Assembly (NCBI GenBank): GCA_945872225.1
Contig: CAMBZK010000024.1
Location: 1 to 10,859 of the forward strand
Length of the DNA stretch: 10,859 bases
Source: a candidate division TM6 bacterium UASB124
GTDB taxonomy: Bacteria > Babelota > Babeliae > Babelales > RVW-14
Reading direction: 5' to 3'
Below, in pieces: positions 1 to 7,004 of this stretch. The notes beneath the pieces are model-generated. The model saw nothing but the letters and a program-made list of their open reading frames with translations, did no database searches and was not told where the DNA came from. Made by a program: the position numbers and the translations under genes. The first letter of the stretch is position 1; each line of letters starts with the position of its first letter.

Positions 1-1
1 T

Positions 2-2050
2 GCAACGGTTGCATCATCTAGTGAGTCATTGCTAAAAAAATTTACCTCTAACATTAGCGCCAGTAGTGACAAATTTCTTGGAGCCGTCAAAGAACACGGC
101 CTAGCTAGCACGATTGCCCTGCTTGGTGAACGCCAAAATAAACATTTACCGCTTGGTTATGCCTGCTCTGGACAAGTAGTTGCAACGGGGGCCCTTGTTG
201 AAGGAATCTGCATTGGTGACTACGTAGTCTGCGCTGGTGCAGGTTTTGCCAACCATGCCGAATTAGTCGCCGTGCCCCAACAATTAGTTGTAGTTGTCAA
301 AAATGCAGCCTTGCTCAAACAAGCTAGCGTTACAACAATTGGAGCAATTGCACTGCAAGGCATCCGGCGGGCACAGCTTGAACTTGGTCAGTCGATATGC
401 ATTATCGGCCTTGGTTTGATCGGGCAGATAACTGTCCAACTAGCAAAACGTGCAGGCTGTTTTGTCTATGCCATCGACCTGCGCCAAGATCGCCTTACAC
501 TAGCAAAGCAAAGCGGAGCTGACGTATGCCTCAATGCGCTCACGGACAATATCCCGAAAGAAATTGAATCAAAAACAGCGCATCATGGCGTTGATGCTAC
601 GATTATTACTGCTGCAGCAAGTACTGGGCACATCATCCAGCAAGCAATGCAATTTACCAGAAGAAAAGGTAAGGTTGTTCTTGTTGGTGACGTCAAACTT
701 GATTTTGATCGTGAACCATTTTACTCAAAAGAAATAGATTTACTTATCTCATGCTCCTATGGCCCTGGTCGCTATGATGCTTCATATGAACGTGAAAGCA
801 AAGACTACCCCTACGCTTACGTACGTTGGACTGAGCGCCGCAATATGGCCTATATTTTAGAGCTTATTGAGCAAGGACATTTGCATATTGACCCACTCAT
901 TATCGGTGAATACCCTGTACACGAAGCCGCTGCCGGTTATTCTTTTTTACAAAAAACAGGCGCGCTCGGTATTGTATTGCGCTACACACCTGATGATGTA
1001 GTAGAAGAAGAAAAAGAAGCTCCCATTCCTGTGCCACTACGAACATTTAAAACCATTACTACCGATATCCGCTTAGCAATGGTTGGCGCTGGAGGCTTTG
1101 CAAAAGTACGCCTCTTGCCGATGCTTAAAAGTATCGCCAAAGTATCGATTCATTCAATTGTTGATGCAGACGCTGCAAACGCTATGACGGTTGCGCGACA
1201 ATATGGCGCCTTGCGCGTTGGTAACGATGTTCGTAAAGTAGCCGCCGATGATGACGTCAATGCTGTTGTTATTGCAACACCCCATGCACAGCATGTTGAA
1301 CAAGTGAAATTATGTCTCCAGGCAGGAAAGGCCGTATTGGTAGAAAAGCCATTGGCCGTAAATTTTGATCAATTTTATGATATCAAACGGTTTTTGCAAA
1401 ATAATCCGCAATCATTTTTAGCGGTTGATTTTAACCGCTCTCATGCGCCATTCAATAAACAGATCAAGAGTGTTGTAAAAAATCGCACAAATCCACTCGT
1501 CATCACGTATCGCATGAGCGGAAATTACTTACCCAAAGACCACTGGATTCAGAGCGATTTGCACCGAGGCCGCATTGTTGGAGAAGCTTGTCATATTTTT
1601 GAACTTTTTTGCTTTTTTACTGATGCCACGCCAACCAGTATTCAGGTTGCTCCGCTGAGACATCAAACAAATGATATGCCCATAACAGACAACATACATG
1701 CAATCATTAGCTTTAGTGATGGCTCTATCTGCAGTTTGTTATATACCATACTTGGCAATAGCAATTCGGGCAAAGAATATATGGAAGTGTATTTTGATGG
1801 CAATACAATTGTCTTAGATGATTACTATTCGCTCAAGGGCTATGGACTTCCATCAGCCTTTTCTAAGAAAACAAACACGCAAGACAAGGGACACGACACA
1901 CTGTTTTCAGATTTCTTTCAAGCAGCAACACTTGATCCTGCAGTCATCCCAACCCCACTGAGCCGAGCGCTCTTGGCAACTGAAATTTCACTGATTGTCG
2001 ACAAGCTCGCTCGTGAAGGCGGAGGGATTGAACAACTGACAAGAACTTAG
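2..2050 (+). CDS. Bi-domain oxidoreductase (Zn-alcohol-dehydrogenase-like + Gfo/Idh/MocA), 5'-truncated
   Basis: The reading frame is open to the window edge (first full codon at 2), and the protein lacks the usual N-terminal start of the alcohol dehydrogenase fold, so the true start lies outside; roughly 60 residues are probably missing. The TTG at 29 is not a convincing start. Half one shows the family signatures GYACSGQVV and CAGAGFANHAE, then a Rossmann nucleotide-binding turn GLGLIGQ near 405-425. Half two begins near 1070 with a second dinucleotide fold (MVGAGGFAK, about 1079-1105) and carries the Gfo/Idh/MocA motif EKP at 1343-1351. In other bacteria this fusion is frequently found in polysaccharide biosynthesis loci. 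The substrate cannot be read from sequence; an NAD(P)-dependent sugar or sugar-nucleotide oxidation is an inference. The stop codon at 2048-2050 overlaps the stop of the convergent HAD gene. Family call is firm, function is not. Confidence 0.88.
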   Translation, partial: ATVASSSESLLKKFTSNISASSDKFLGAVKEHGLASTIALLGERQNKHLPLGYACSGQVVATGALVEGICIGDYVVCAGAGFANHAELVAVPQQLVVVVKNAALLKQASVTTIGAIALQGIRRAQLELGQSICIIGLGLIGQITVQLAKRAGCFVYAIDLRQDRLTLAKQSGADVCLNALTDNIPKEIESKTAHHGVDATIITAAASTGHIIQQAMQFTRRKGKVVLVGDVKLDFDREPFYSKEIDLLISCSYGPGRYDASYERESKDYPYAYVRWTERRNMAYILELIEQGHLHIDPLIIGEYPVHEAAAGYSFLQKTGALGIVLRYTPDDVVEEEKEAPIPVPLRTFKTITTDIRLAMVGAGGFAKVRLLPMLKSIAKVSIHSIVDADAANAMTVARQYGALRVGNDVRKVAADDDVNAVVIATPHAQHVEQVKLCLQAGKAVLVEKPLAVNFDQFYDIKRFLQNNPQSFLAVDFNRSHAPFNKQIKSVVKNRTNPLVITYRMSGNYLPKDHWIQSDLHRGRIVGEACHIFELFCFFTDATPTSIQVAPLRHQTNDMPITDNIHAIISFSDGSICSLLYTILGNSNSGKEYMEVYFDGNTIVLDDYYSLKGYGLPSAFSKKTNTQDKGHDTLFSDFFQAATLDPAVIPTPLSRALLATEISLIVDKLAREGGGIEQLTRT

Positions 2051-2724
2051 ATTTTTTTAATTGCTTCTTCGGCTTCATGATAGTTACTGATAGCTTCGTG
2101 CACGTTTTCTAAAAAGCTGTGGTTAAGATCATTTTTAATCGCAATACACTTCATACCAGCAGCACGAGCGGCTAAGAAACCAGGCATTGAATCTTCAAAA
2201 ACTAAACACTCTTCGGGCTTCACCCCAAGCTTTTCTGCTGCATGCAAAAACAGTGCCGGGTCTGGCTTTGGGCGATAATCTACATCAGCTTGGCTGTATA
2301 AATTAGCACCAAAATAGCGCTCAAAATCAAACTGCTTTGCTAATGCCCGCAAGTTATCTGGCATTGCATTGGTAGCGATACCTGTCGGAATATTTGATGC
2401 TTGCAAGCGTGCATGAAAGAGCTCAAAACCTTCGATAAATTCAATGTGCTCGGCAAGAACAGCATTGGCTATCGCCGTCTTATGCATAATAATAGTTTCG
2501 ATGTCATGAGCTAAATTAAAATGCAGCTTTAACTGTTCTGCTACTGGAGCCATTCCCATACCAGAAAAAGACCTCAAGAGCGCCTGTTGCTCATTGGTTA
2601 AATCGGTAATGCCGTATTGAGAAAGCAGCGCTAGCGTAATTTTTTGCCAAGCGGCTTCTGTATTGATAATTGTACCATCCATATCAAATATGATGGCCTT
2701 AATTTTACCTTTAACATGTTCCAT
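2047..2724 (-). CDS. HAD-superfamily hydrolase, beta-phosphoglucomutase/sugar-phosphatase type
   Basis: The 225-residue protein has all four HAD motifs. Motif I is FDMDGTIINTE, with nucleophile Asp14 and general acid/base Asp16. Motif II is the ATN at 117-119, motif III is Lys153 in YRPKPDP, and motif IV is FEDS with Glu177-Asp178. A helical cap of about 80 residues lies between motifs I and II, as in the beta-phosphoglucomutase/phosphoglycolate-phosphatase group. Known members hydrolyse or isomerise small phosphorylated sugars; the specific substrate is not readable. An ATG nine codons upstream (2751) is in frame, but I chose 2724 because a strong Shine-Dalgarno AAAGGAGG sits six bases in front of it and the conserved fold begins just after. 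The gene stands alone, divergent from uppS, with its own candidate promoter at 2760-2789. Its stop overlaps that of the convergent oxidoreductase, leaving no room for a private terminator. Confidence 0.9.
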   Translation of the reverse strand: MEHVKGKIKAIIFDMDGTIINTEAAWQKITLALLSQYGITDLTNEQQALLRSFSGMGMAPVAEQLKLHFNLAHDIETIIMHKTAIANAVLAEHIEFIEGFELFHARLQASNIPTGIATNAMPDNLRALAKQFDFERYFGANLYSQADVDYRPKPDPALFLHAAEKLGVKPEECLVFEDSMPGFLAARAAGMKCIAIKNDLNHSFLENVHEAISNYHEAEEAIKKI

Positions 2725-2730
2725 GTTGCA

Positions 2731-2739
2731 TCCTCCTTT
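2731..2739 (-). promoter_or_regulatory. Shine-Dalgarno of the HAD gene
   Basis: On the minus strand this reads AAAGGAGGA, ending six bases before the ATG at 2724. It decides the start in favour of 2724 rather than the in-frame ATG at 2751, which lies upstream of this site. Confidence 0.75.
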
Positions 2740-2757
2740 AAAAATCCCCACCCAGGT

Positions 2758-2776
2758 GCATTATGCGCTATAATGC
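2758..2776. promoter_or_regulatory. Inverted repeat, operator-like, over the -10 region of the HAD promoter
   Basis: GCATTAT and ATAATGC form a perfect 7-bp dyad separated by GCGCT. It covers the candidate -10 box of the HAD gene, where a bound repressor would block transcription. There is no T-run after it, so it does not look like a terminator. The regulator is unknown. Confidence 0.4.
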
Positions 2777-2789
2777 TTTGTAATGTATA
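2760..2789 (-). promoter_or_regulatory. Candidate sigma70-type promoter for the HAD gene
   Basis: Reading the minus strand, TATACA (2789-2784; four of six bases match TTGACA) is followed after 18 bp by CATAAT (2765-2760; five of six match TATAAT). Transcription would start near 2753, giving a leader of about 30 bases that just includes the Shine-Dalgarno at 2731-2739. The fit in position is good, but the -35 match is only moderate. Confidence 0.45.
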
Positions 2790-2793
2790 CATT
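2782..2793. promoter_or_regulatory. 12-bp perfect palindrome over the -35 region of the HAD promoter
   Basis: AATGTATACATT is a perfect palindrome overlapping the candidate -35 box, five bases away from the dyad at 2758-2776. Short AT-rich palindromes arise by chance; the placement over a promoter is what makes this one worth listing. Confidence 0.35.
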
Positions 2794-3007
2794 TTATCGA
2801 AAATACCAAAAAACATGCATTGTGTCAAATAGTCAATTTATTGCGGCTTTTTATCAAAAATATAACAAACCCTTTATAAGCCAAGAATGCTAAACCCCTG
2901 CTCATTGTTATGCATCATGCTGCAGCACAATAGATTGCAAGTTATAGAAAATTCGCTAGGCTGTTGTCTGTGCGCGTGCCTGCATATAGATAAAAAAAGG
3001 ATCCTTC

Positions 3008-3691
3008 ATGCAACATCTTGCCATAATTCCAGATGGTAATCGACGCTGGGCAAAAGAAAATAAACTTGCAGCTCTGCTCGGCCATGAACGCGGTGTAGAG
3101 AATTTTAAAATGACACTACAATTTTGTTTAAAAAAACATATTCCCTTTGTTTCATTTTATACATTTTCGCTAGAAAATTTCCGTCGCAAAGACAGCGAAA
3201 AAAACAATTTATTTTCAATGCTGCACAAGATCCTTTTAAAAAATCTCCCTGATTTCTTAGCACAAAATATTCGCGTCAAACTCGTAGGCGATCGCTCTTT
3301 TTTTCCTGAAGCTTTTAAGGCAGACCTTGAGCACATTGAACAAGCAACAGAAAACTGCAAGGCTCTAACGGTCAGCCTGCTTTTCTGTTATGGCGCTACC
3401 GCCGAAATTGCCAACGCAACAAAGCAAATCGCACAACTTGTTAAAGATGGCAAGATCAACGTCGATGATATTAATGAAGAAACCGTAAGCAATGCTCTTT
3501 GGACAACAACACCACCTCCAGACGTTATTTTACGGACGAGCGGCATTAAGCGCCTCAGCAATTTTTTACTCTTTCAAGCAGCTTATAGCGAGTTTATGTT
3601 TCTTGATGAATACTGGCCAGCAATCACTGAAGCACATCTTGAACGTTGCTTACAAGATTTCCATGCCATCAAACGTAATTTTGGCTCATGA
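3008..3691 (+). CDS. uppS: Undecaprenyl diphosphate synthase (cis-prenyltransferase)
   Basis: This cytosolic/membrane-associated cis-prenyltransferase condenses isopentenyl diphosphate onto farnesyl diphosphate to make the lipid carrier for peptidoglycan and surface glycans. The 227-residue protein starts very close to the active site: PDGNRRWA at 8-15, with Asp9 equivalent to the Mg-binding aspartate 26 of E. coli. Other landmarks are GHERG (His26), the FSLEN loop at 53-57, RTSG at 176-179, Arg182, LSNFLLFQ, and Glu195 in AYSE, equivalent to Mg ligand Glu213. Two normally conserved spots differ: the usual NYGGR is CYGAT (127-131), and the glutamate of the RTxGExR motif is Ile180. Chain length (short versus C55) cannot be decided from sequence. 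AAAGG ends seven bases before the ATG. The stop overlaps the gpsA start in ATGA, implying translational coupling. No convincing promoter was found in the 283-bp upstream gap. Confidence 0.92.
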   Translation: MQHLAIIPDGNRRWAKENKLAALLGHERGVENFKMTLQFCLKKHIPFVSFYTFSLENFRRKDSEKNNLFSMLHKILLKNLPDFLAQNIRVKLVGDRSFFPEAFKADLEHIEQATENCKALTVSLLFCYGATAEIANATKQIAQLVKDGKINVDDINEETVSNALWTTTPPPDVILRTSGIKRLSNFLLFQAAYSEFMFLDEYWPAITEAHLERCLQDFHAIKRNFGS

Positions 3692-4662
3692 ACAAAAAAG
3701 TTACTATTTTTGGCGCTGGGGCTTGGGGAACTGCTATCGCACAGTTACTAGCCAATAACGGACACAAGGTTACACTCTGGGCACACAACACAACTATTGT
3801 TGAAGAAATTAACACGCATCATACGAATAAAACCTACGCTCCACAGACCGAACTTCATCAGAACATCGCTGCAACAGCCGATATGGCAACAGCACTACAA
3901 AGCGCCAACTGGCTGGTGGAAGCAATACCGGTTGCCCATCTGCGTGGTATTTTTACAAAATTACACGCTATAAACAAAAAACCTCAAGCCCCTTGGCTCT
4001 TGCTCAGTAAAGGAATAGAGCAACAAACCAATCTTTTACCCAGCAAAATACTTGATGAAGTCTTTGGCTATAACCTACCAAAAGCTATTTTAGCTGGCCC
4101 AACCTTTGCAAAAGAGCTAATCGCAAGTGCTTTCACTACAGCCATGTTGGCATGTGAAGATCAAATACTGCTGAGCGAAACACAACAATTGTTGCAGTGT
4201 CCGTATTTTAAAGTCTACCCAACAAACGATATTCTTGGGGTCCAAGTTGGTGGAGCTGTTAAAAACGTTATTGCATTAGCGGCCGGACTTGCACACGGCA
4301 ACGGCGGCGGTGAAAATATGCACGCTTTTTTACTTACACAAGGCTTTGCTGAGCTTGCTTTGCTCATTAATTTATATGGCGGACAACCCGCAACAAGTAC
4401 CGGCCTTGCTGGCCTTGGCGACTTAGTATTAACCGCATCAAGCACCACCAGCAAAAATTATCGTGCTGGCTTACTACTTGCTCAGGGCGCAACGCTAGCA
4501 ACATTACCGCAAGAAATGGCGACAATGCCCGAAGGTATCAACACGGTACAATCGCTGCATCAGCTCTGCACTCAGCACAACTTGCACTTGCCCCTATGCT
4601 CACTTGTCTATAAATGCGTTTTTAATGGCGATTCTTTCATGGACCAGCTACGTAATTTGTAG
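3688..4662 (+). CDS. gpsA: NAD(P)H-dependent glycerol-3-phosphate dehydrogenase
   Basis: This enzyme reduces dihydroxyacetone phosphate to sn-glycerol 3-phosphate, the starting point of phospholipid synthesis, in the cytoplasm. The 324-residue length is normal for the family. The N-terminal Rossmann fold has FGAGAWGTA at 8-16. The SKG triplet with Lys108 and the GPTFAKE motif (137-143) follow. The C-terminal domain carries VGGAVKNV with the expected catalytic Lys192, GLAGLGDLVLT (239-249) and NYRAG with substrate-phosphate-binding Arg259. All key residues are present, so the enzyme should be active. It starts inside the uppS stop codon (ATGA overlap), so the two envelope-precursor genes form one operon. 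Its last 55 bases overlap the 3' end of the convergent ComEC-like gene, and no hairpin terminator follows. Confidence 0.95.
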   Translation: MNKKVTIFGAGAWGTAIAQLLANNGHKVTLWAHNTTIVEEINTHHTNKTYAPQTELHQNIAATADMATALQSANWLVEAIPVAHLRGIFTKLHAINKKPQAPWLLLSKGIEQQTNLLPSKILDEVFGYNLPKAILAGPTFAKELIASAFTTAMLACEDQILLSETQQLLQCPYFKVYPTNDILGVQVGGAVKNVIALAAGLAHGNGGGENMHAFLLTQGFAELALLINLYGGQPATSTGLAGLGDLVLTASSTTSKNYRAGLLLAQGATLATLPQEMATMPEGINTVQSLHQLCTQHNLHLPLCSLVYKCVFNGDSFMDQLRNL

Positions 4663-5519
4663 CGCCACCATTTTAGATAGTTTGGACTGTATCGCACCAA
4701 GCGAATACCCTTTTCTTCAAGTGTTCGGATCAAATCAAAATAGGCACGCCACGTACTTTTGTCTGGCGGCGCCACAAAATAAGGCAATACAACCTGAGTA
4801 ACAGCCAGTTTTTTACAAAATTGCTCAGCTGCTTTCATGCTGCCACGCGTCGGCTTTAAAATAGTGTACTCGGCAATCGGGATATTGCCGTACGTCTGCG
4901 CAAGTACTGGCAGCACCTGAAAATCTACCACCTTGTCAGGCGATTTTTTTCTTGAGCAAAAGCCATGGTCCAAAACGATTAAGGTCTTATCAGCGCGAAC
5001 AACAGCATATAGTTTTTCATACAGTGTTGCTGTTGGGTATGCATACAACGTATACCGCTGCTGCAAACTACAGTAGCCCAAAAAAACAACCAAGATACTT
5101 CCCATGGCTAGCAAGCGGCGCCCTGTGGTACAAATGGTGCGGTGGCGAAGACAAATAATGAGAGCAAGTACCGGCAAAGCCAAAATAATAACATGCGGGC
5201 GCACACAATAAATTATCCAGCGCTGATCGCTGAAACTGAGAACTTGGTGCCAGAGGCTGGTAATGAGGTTCAAGACTGTATCAAGCAGCCCATGAGGCAA
5301 CTGACACAGCGCTGCAAAAAATATTAGCGTACAAACAAACAGAAACAACATTAAAAGCGGTGTAAACAATAAATTACCAATAACCGCAACGGTAGAGATG
5401 CCAAGCCCCCAGTACACAATAATCGGCAAAGAGACAATGGTTAGCGCGCATTGTGTTTGTAAAAAAGTCAGCAGGTACCTCGCGAAGCGATCGAGCAATT
5501 GTCTAACTACAGGTGCCAT
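4608..5519 (-). CDS. Truncated ComEC/Rec2-like membrane protein with degenerate metallo-beta-lactamase domain
   Basis: The 303-residue protein starts where a full ComEC is already near the end of its competence (channel) domain. TQCALTIVSLPIIVYWGLGI and IGNLLFTPLL (about 22-56) match the conserved ComEC stretch ahead of the last helices. Further hydrophobic segments lie near 57-72, 109-124 and 136-150. The soluble part (165-285) follows the order of the ComEC beta-lactamase-like domain: TLIVLDHG (179-186), VVDFQVLPVLAQTYG, then TILKPTRGSM where ComEC has its THxHxDHxGG metal site, then VTQVVLPYF. The histidines and aspartates of that site are absent. Known ComEC proteins carry DNA across the inner membrane; whether this remnant does is unknown. 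Start alternatives are GTG 5528 and TTG 5540; an in-frame stop at 5547-5549 rules out a longer form. The gene overlaps the holB end by 13 bases and gpsA by 55. Confidence 0.6.
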   Translation of the reverse strand: MAPVVRQLLDRFARYLLTFLQTQCALTIVSLPIIVYWGLGISTVAVIGNLLFTPLLMLFLFVCTLIFFAALCQLPHGLLDTVLNLITSLWHQVLSFSDQRWIIYCVRPHVIILALPVLALIICLRHRTICTTGRRLLAMGSILVVFLGYCSLQQRYTLYAYPTATLYEKLYAVVRADKTLIVLDHGFCSRKKSPDKVVDFQVLPVLAQTYGNIPIAEYTILKPTRGSMKAAEQFCKKLAVTQVVLPYFVAPPDKSTWRAYFDLIRTLEEKGIRLVRYSPNYLKWWRYKLRSWSMKESPLKTHL

Positions 5520-6238
5520 CTGAGCCACAGCTGCTTCCAAAATAAATCACTGCTACCTGATTGCGGTAAACGACGCATGTTACGCTCAATCAGCTCTTGA
5601 CGAACAGTGCACTGCACAATCAAGGCAGCATCCGCCGCCAGCACAGCGTCTTTGTATTGTGCCGCAACGGCATTAGCCAACAATTCAAACAACGCAGCAC
5701 TTTGGGCATCGTCAAGCGCCTGTTTTTTAAGCTCTTGCTCAAACGCAAACGGATCTTCTTGTTGATGCACATTTAAAAAATAGGCCAGCAATGAATGCCT
5801 ACCATCATCAGCCTGTGCGGCAGCAAGTTGTGTCAGCACACAGCGCGATCTGATAGTTGCAATAACTGCTTCAGCATTGGTTGTAAGTAGTAAAAAATGG
5901 TACCCAGCTGGTGGCTCTTCAAGCGTTTTTAGCAAGCGATTGGCCGTCGCTGGAGTAAGCTGGTTAGCTTTTTCCAGCACAAAGAAAAACTGGGCGCCAT
6001 CATCTAAACTAAATCTCGTTTTTTCAAAAATAATTTCTATGTCTTCAAGCGTGTAATCGCTCTCAGGACAAAGCCAAACCAACGCCGGATGCTGACGATT
6101 ATTAATCCAGCGGCAACCTGTACAGAAACAGTTATTCTGCCCCTGTTGGGGGCAAAGCGCAACCCGAACGAGCTGTGTTGCATGCACCACTAACTCGTCG
6201 CGCTGACCAACAATAAGTTGAGCTGGAACTGAGTTCAT
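5507..6238 (-). CDS. holB: DNA polymerase III delta' subunit (clamp loader)
   Basis: Delta' is the stator of the clamp-loader complex that places the sliding clamp on DNA. The N-terminal AAA+ fold is recognisable. LIVGQRDEL (8-16) lies where ATPase relatives have a P-loop, but lacks the glycine-lysine signature, as is usual for delta'. A cysteine cluster follows (Cys29, 37, 39, 42), then WINNRQHPAL, FVLEKANQLTPATANRLLKT, the sensor region TLEEPP (105-110) and the SRC motif (131-133) that supplies the arginine finger to the neighbouring subunit. At 243 residues it is clearly shorter than E. coli delta' (334), mainly in the C-terminal domain. The cysteine spacing (C-x7-C-x-C-x2-C) differs from the usual C-x8-C-x2-C-x2-C. 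A GTG at 6247 is in frame, but the ATG at 6238 is preferred because it overlaps the tmk stop as ATGA. Confidence 0.87.
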   Translation of the reverse strand: MNSVPAQLIVGQRDELVVHATQLVRVALCPQQGQNNCFCTGCRWINNRQHPALVWLCPESDYTLEDIEIIFEKTRFSLDDGAQFFFVLEKANQLTPATANRLLKTLEEPPAGYHFLLLTTNAEAVIATIRSRCVLTQLAAAQADDGRHSLLAYFLNVHQQEDPFAFEQELKKQALDDAQSAALFELLANAVAAQYKDAVLAADAALIVQCTVRQELIERNMRRLPQSGSSDLFWKQLWLRWHL

Positions 6239-6861
6239 GATAACCACTGTAGCTGTTCAAGTTTTTTCATGACGTAGGCAACCTGCTCTTGCGTAGTAAG
6301 GTTACCATCAAGCACTAACACATTGGTGCGCTGTGCAAAGATAGCTTCATAACCAGCAATAACACGCTGCCAAAAAGCACGTTTTTCTTGCTCGAATGAG
6401 GTCAGGGTTTCGTTCCGCTTGGCAATACGCGCAAAGGCGGTCTCAACATCAATGCGTACATAAATAGTAAGATCTGGCTCTCTGCCCTGCATCGCCCAAG
6501 CGTTTGTTGCACTGATTTGTTCTGTCGATAATCCCCGCCCATATCCTTGGTAGGCCAGCGAAGAGTCAGCCAGTCGATCAGCAAGTACCCATCCACCTTG
6601 TTCTAGCGTAGGCATAATAGTTTGCACAAAATGCTGTGCACGGTCAGCGGCAAAAAGCAGGTACTCTGCTAAGTCGCACACGATGCTTTTTTGTGTTTGC
6701 AAAATGGTGCGCAAGGATTGGCCCAATGGCGTCCCGCCTGGCTCTTTGGTAAAAATTATTTCTTTTCCCAGCCGATTGCTCAGCTCGGTGTAGACAGCCT
6801 TCGCCAAGGTCGTTTTCCCGCAGCCGTCTATACCCTCGAAGGTGATTAATTTACCTGTCAT
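6235..6861 (-). CDS. tmk: Thymidylate kinase
   Basis: Tmk phosphorylates dTMP to dTDP with ATP, in the cytoplasm, for DNA precursor supply. The 208-residue length is normal. The P-loop GIDGCGKT is at 10-17, the substrate loop KEPGGTPLG at 39-47, the DR pair at 95-96 (ADRLADSS), and the LAYQGYGRG loop at 102-110. The lid region around RNETLTSF (149-156) is present. The usual DRY/DRF tyrosine or phenylalanine is leucine here, a mild change. No clear Shine-Dalgarno precedes the ATG. The gene heads an overlapping operon tmk-holB-ComEC-like; the tmk-holB pairing is common in bacteria and supports both calls. Confidence 0.95.
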   Translation of the reverse strand: MTGKLITFEGIDGCGKTTLAKAVYTELSNRLGKEIIFTKEPGGTPLGQSLRTILQTQKSIVCDLAEYLLFAADRAQHFVQTIMPTLEQGGWVLADRLADSSLAYQGYGRGLSTEQISATNAWAMQGREPDLTIYVRIDVETAFARIAKRNETLTSFEQEKRAFWQRVIAGYEAIFAQRTNVLVLDGNLTTQEQVAYVMKKLEQLQWLS

Positions 6862-6914
6862 GGAGAATACTCATTTTTTAATATCATTCGATATCTGGAG
6901 GGGCTACCCACTTT

Positions 6915-6964
6915 CCGCTCATCCTGAGCTTGTCGAAGGACGCGCCGCAGGCGTGGGAAAGCGG
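6915..6964 (+). repeat. Palindromic intergenic repeat, copy A
   Basis: A 50-bp element is bounded by CCGCT and AGCGG. It contains the core TCCTGAGCTTGTCGAAGGA (6922-6940), then a GC-rich hairpin CGCGCC-GCA-GGCGTG (6941-6955). Copy B at 7005-7055 is the same element in reverse. The core is a sequence I recall seeing scattered through intergenic regions of many bacteria, where its translations give spurious PEPVEG or RPSTSSG peptides. Organisation resembles REP/REPIN elements; no transposase is in the window. Confidence 0.7.
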
Positions 6965-7004
6965 AAATTAACGCCAATTTTATCACAACCTATTTTAATT
7001 TGAA

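Noticed and set aside
2769..2774. A perfect TATAAT on the plus strand, read as a -10 box for uppS
   Set aside because: No -35 element lies 16-18 bp upstream (the sequence there is CCCCAC), and the start would leave a 230-base leader. It is better explained as one arm of the 2758-2776 inverted repeat.
2644..2832. A 62-codon plus-strand frame over the start of the HAD gene and its promoter
   Set aside because: It lies antisense to the HAD catalytic motif and across the regulatory dyads, with no ribosome binding site.
2964..2990. TTGTCT...TATAGA as a uppS promoter
   Set aside because: The spacer is only 15 bp, and transcription would start at about the Shine-Dalgarno itself, which would remove or cripple it.
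5507..5549. A longer ComEC-like protein extending upstream into holB
   Set aside because: An in-frame stop (TGA on the minus strand at 5549-5547) blocks extension, and holB is clearly coding in the other frame, so the missing N-terminal ComEC part is not hidden here.
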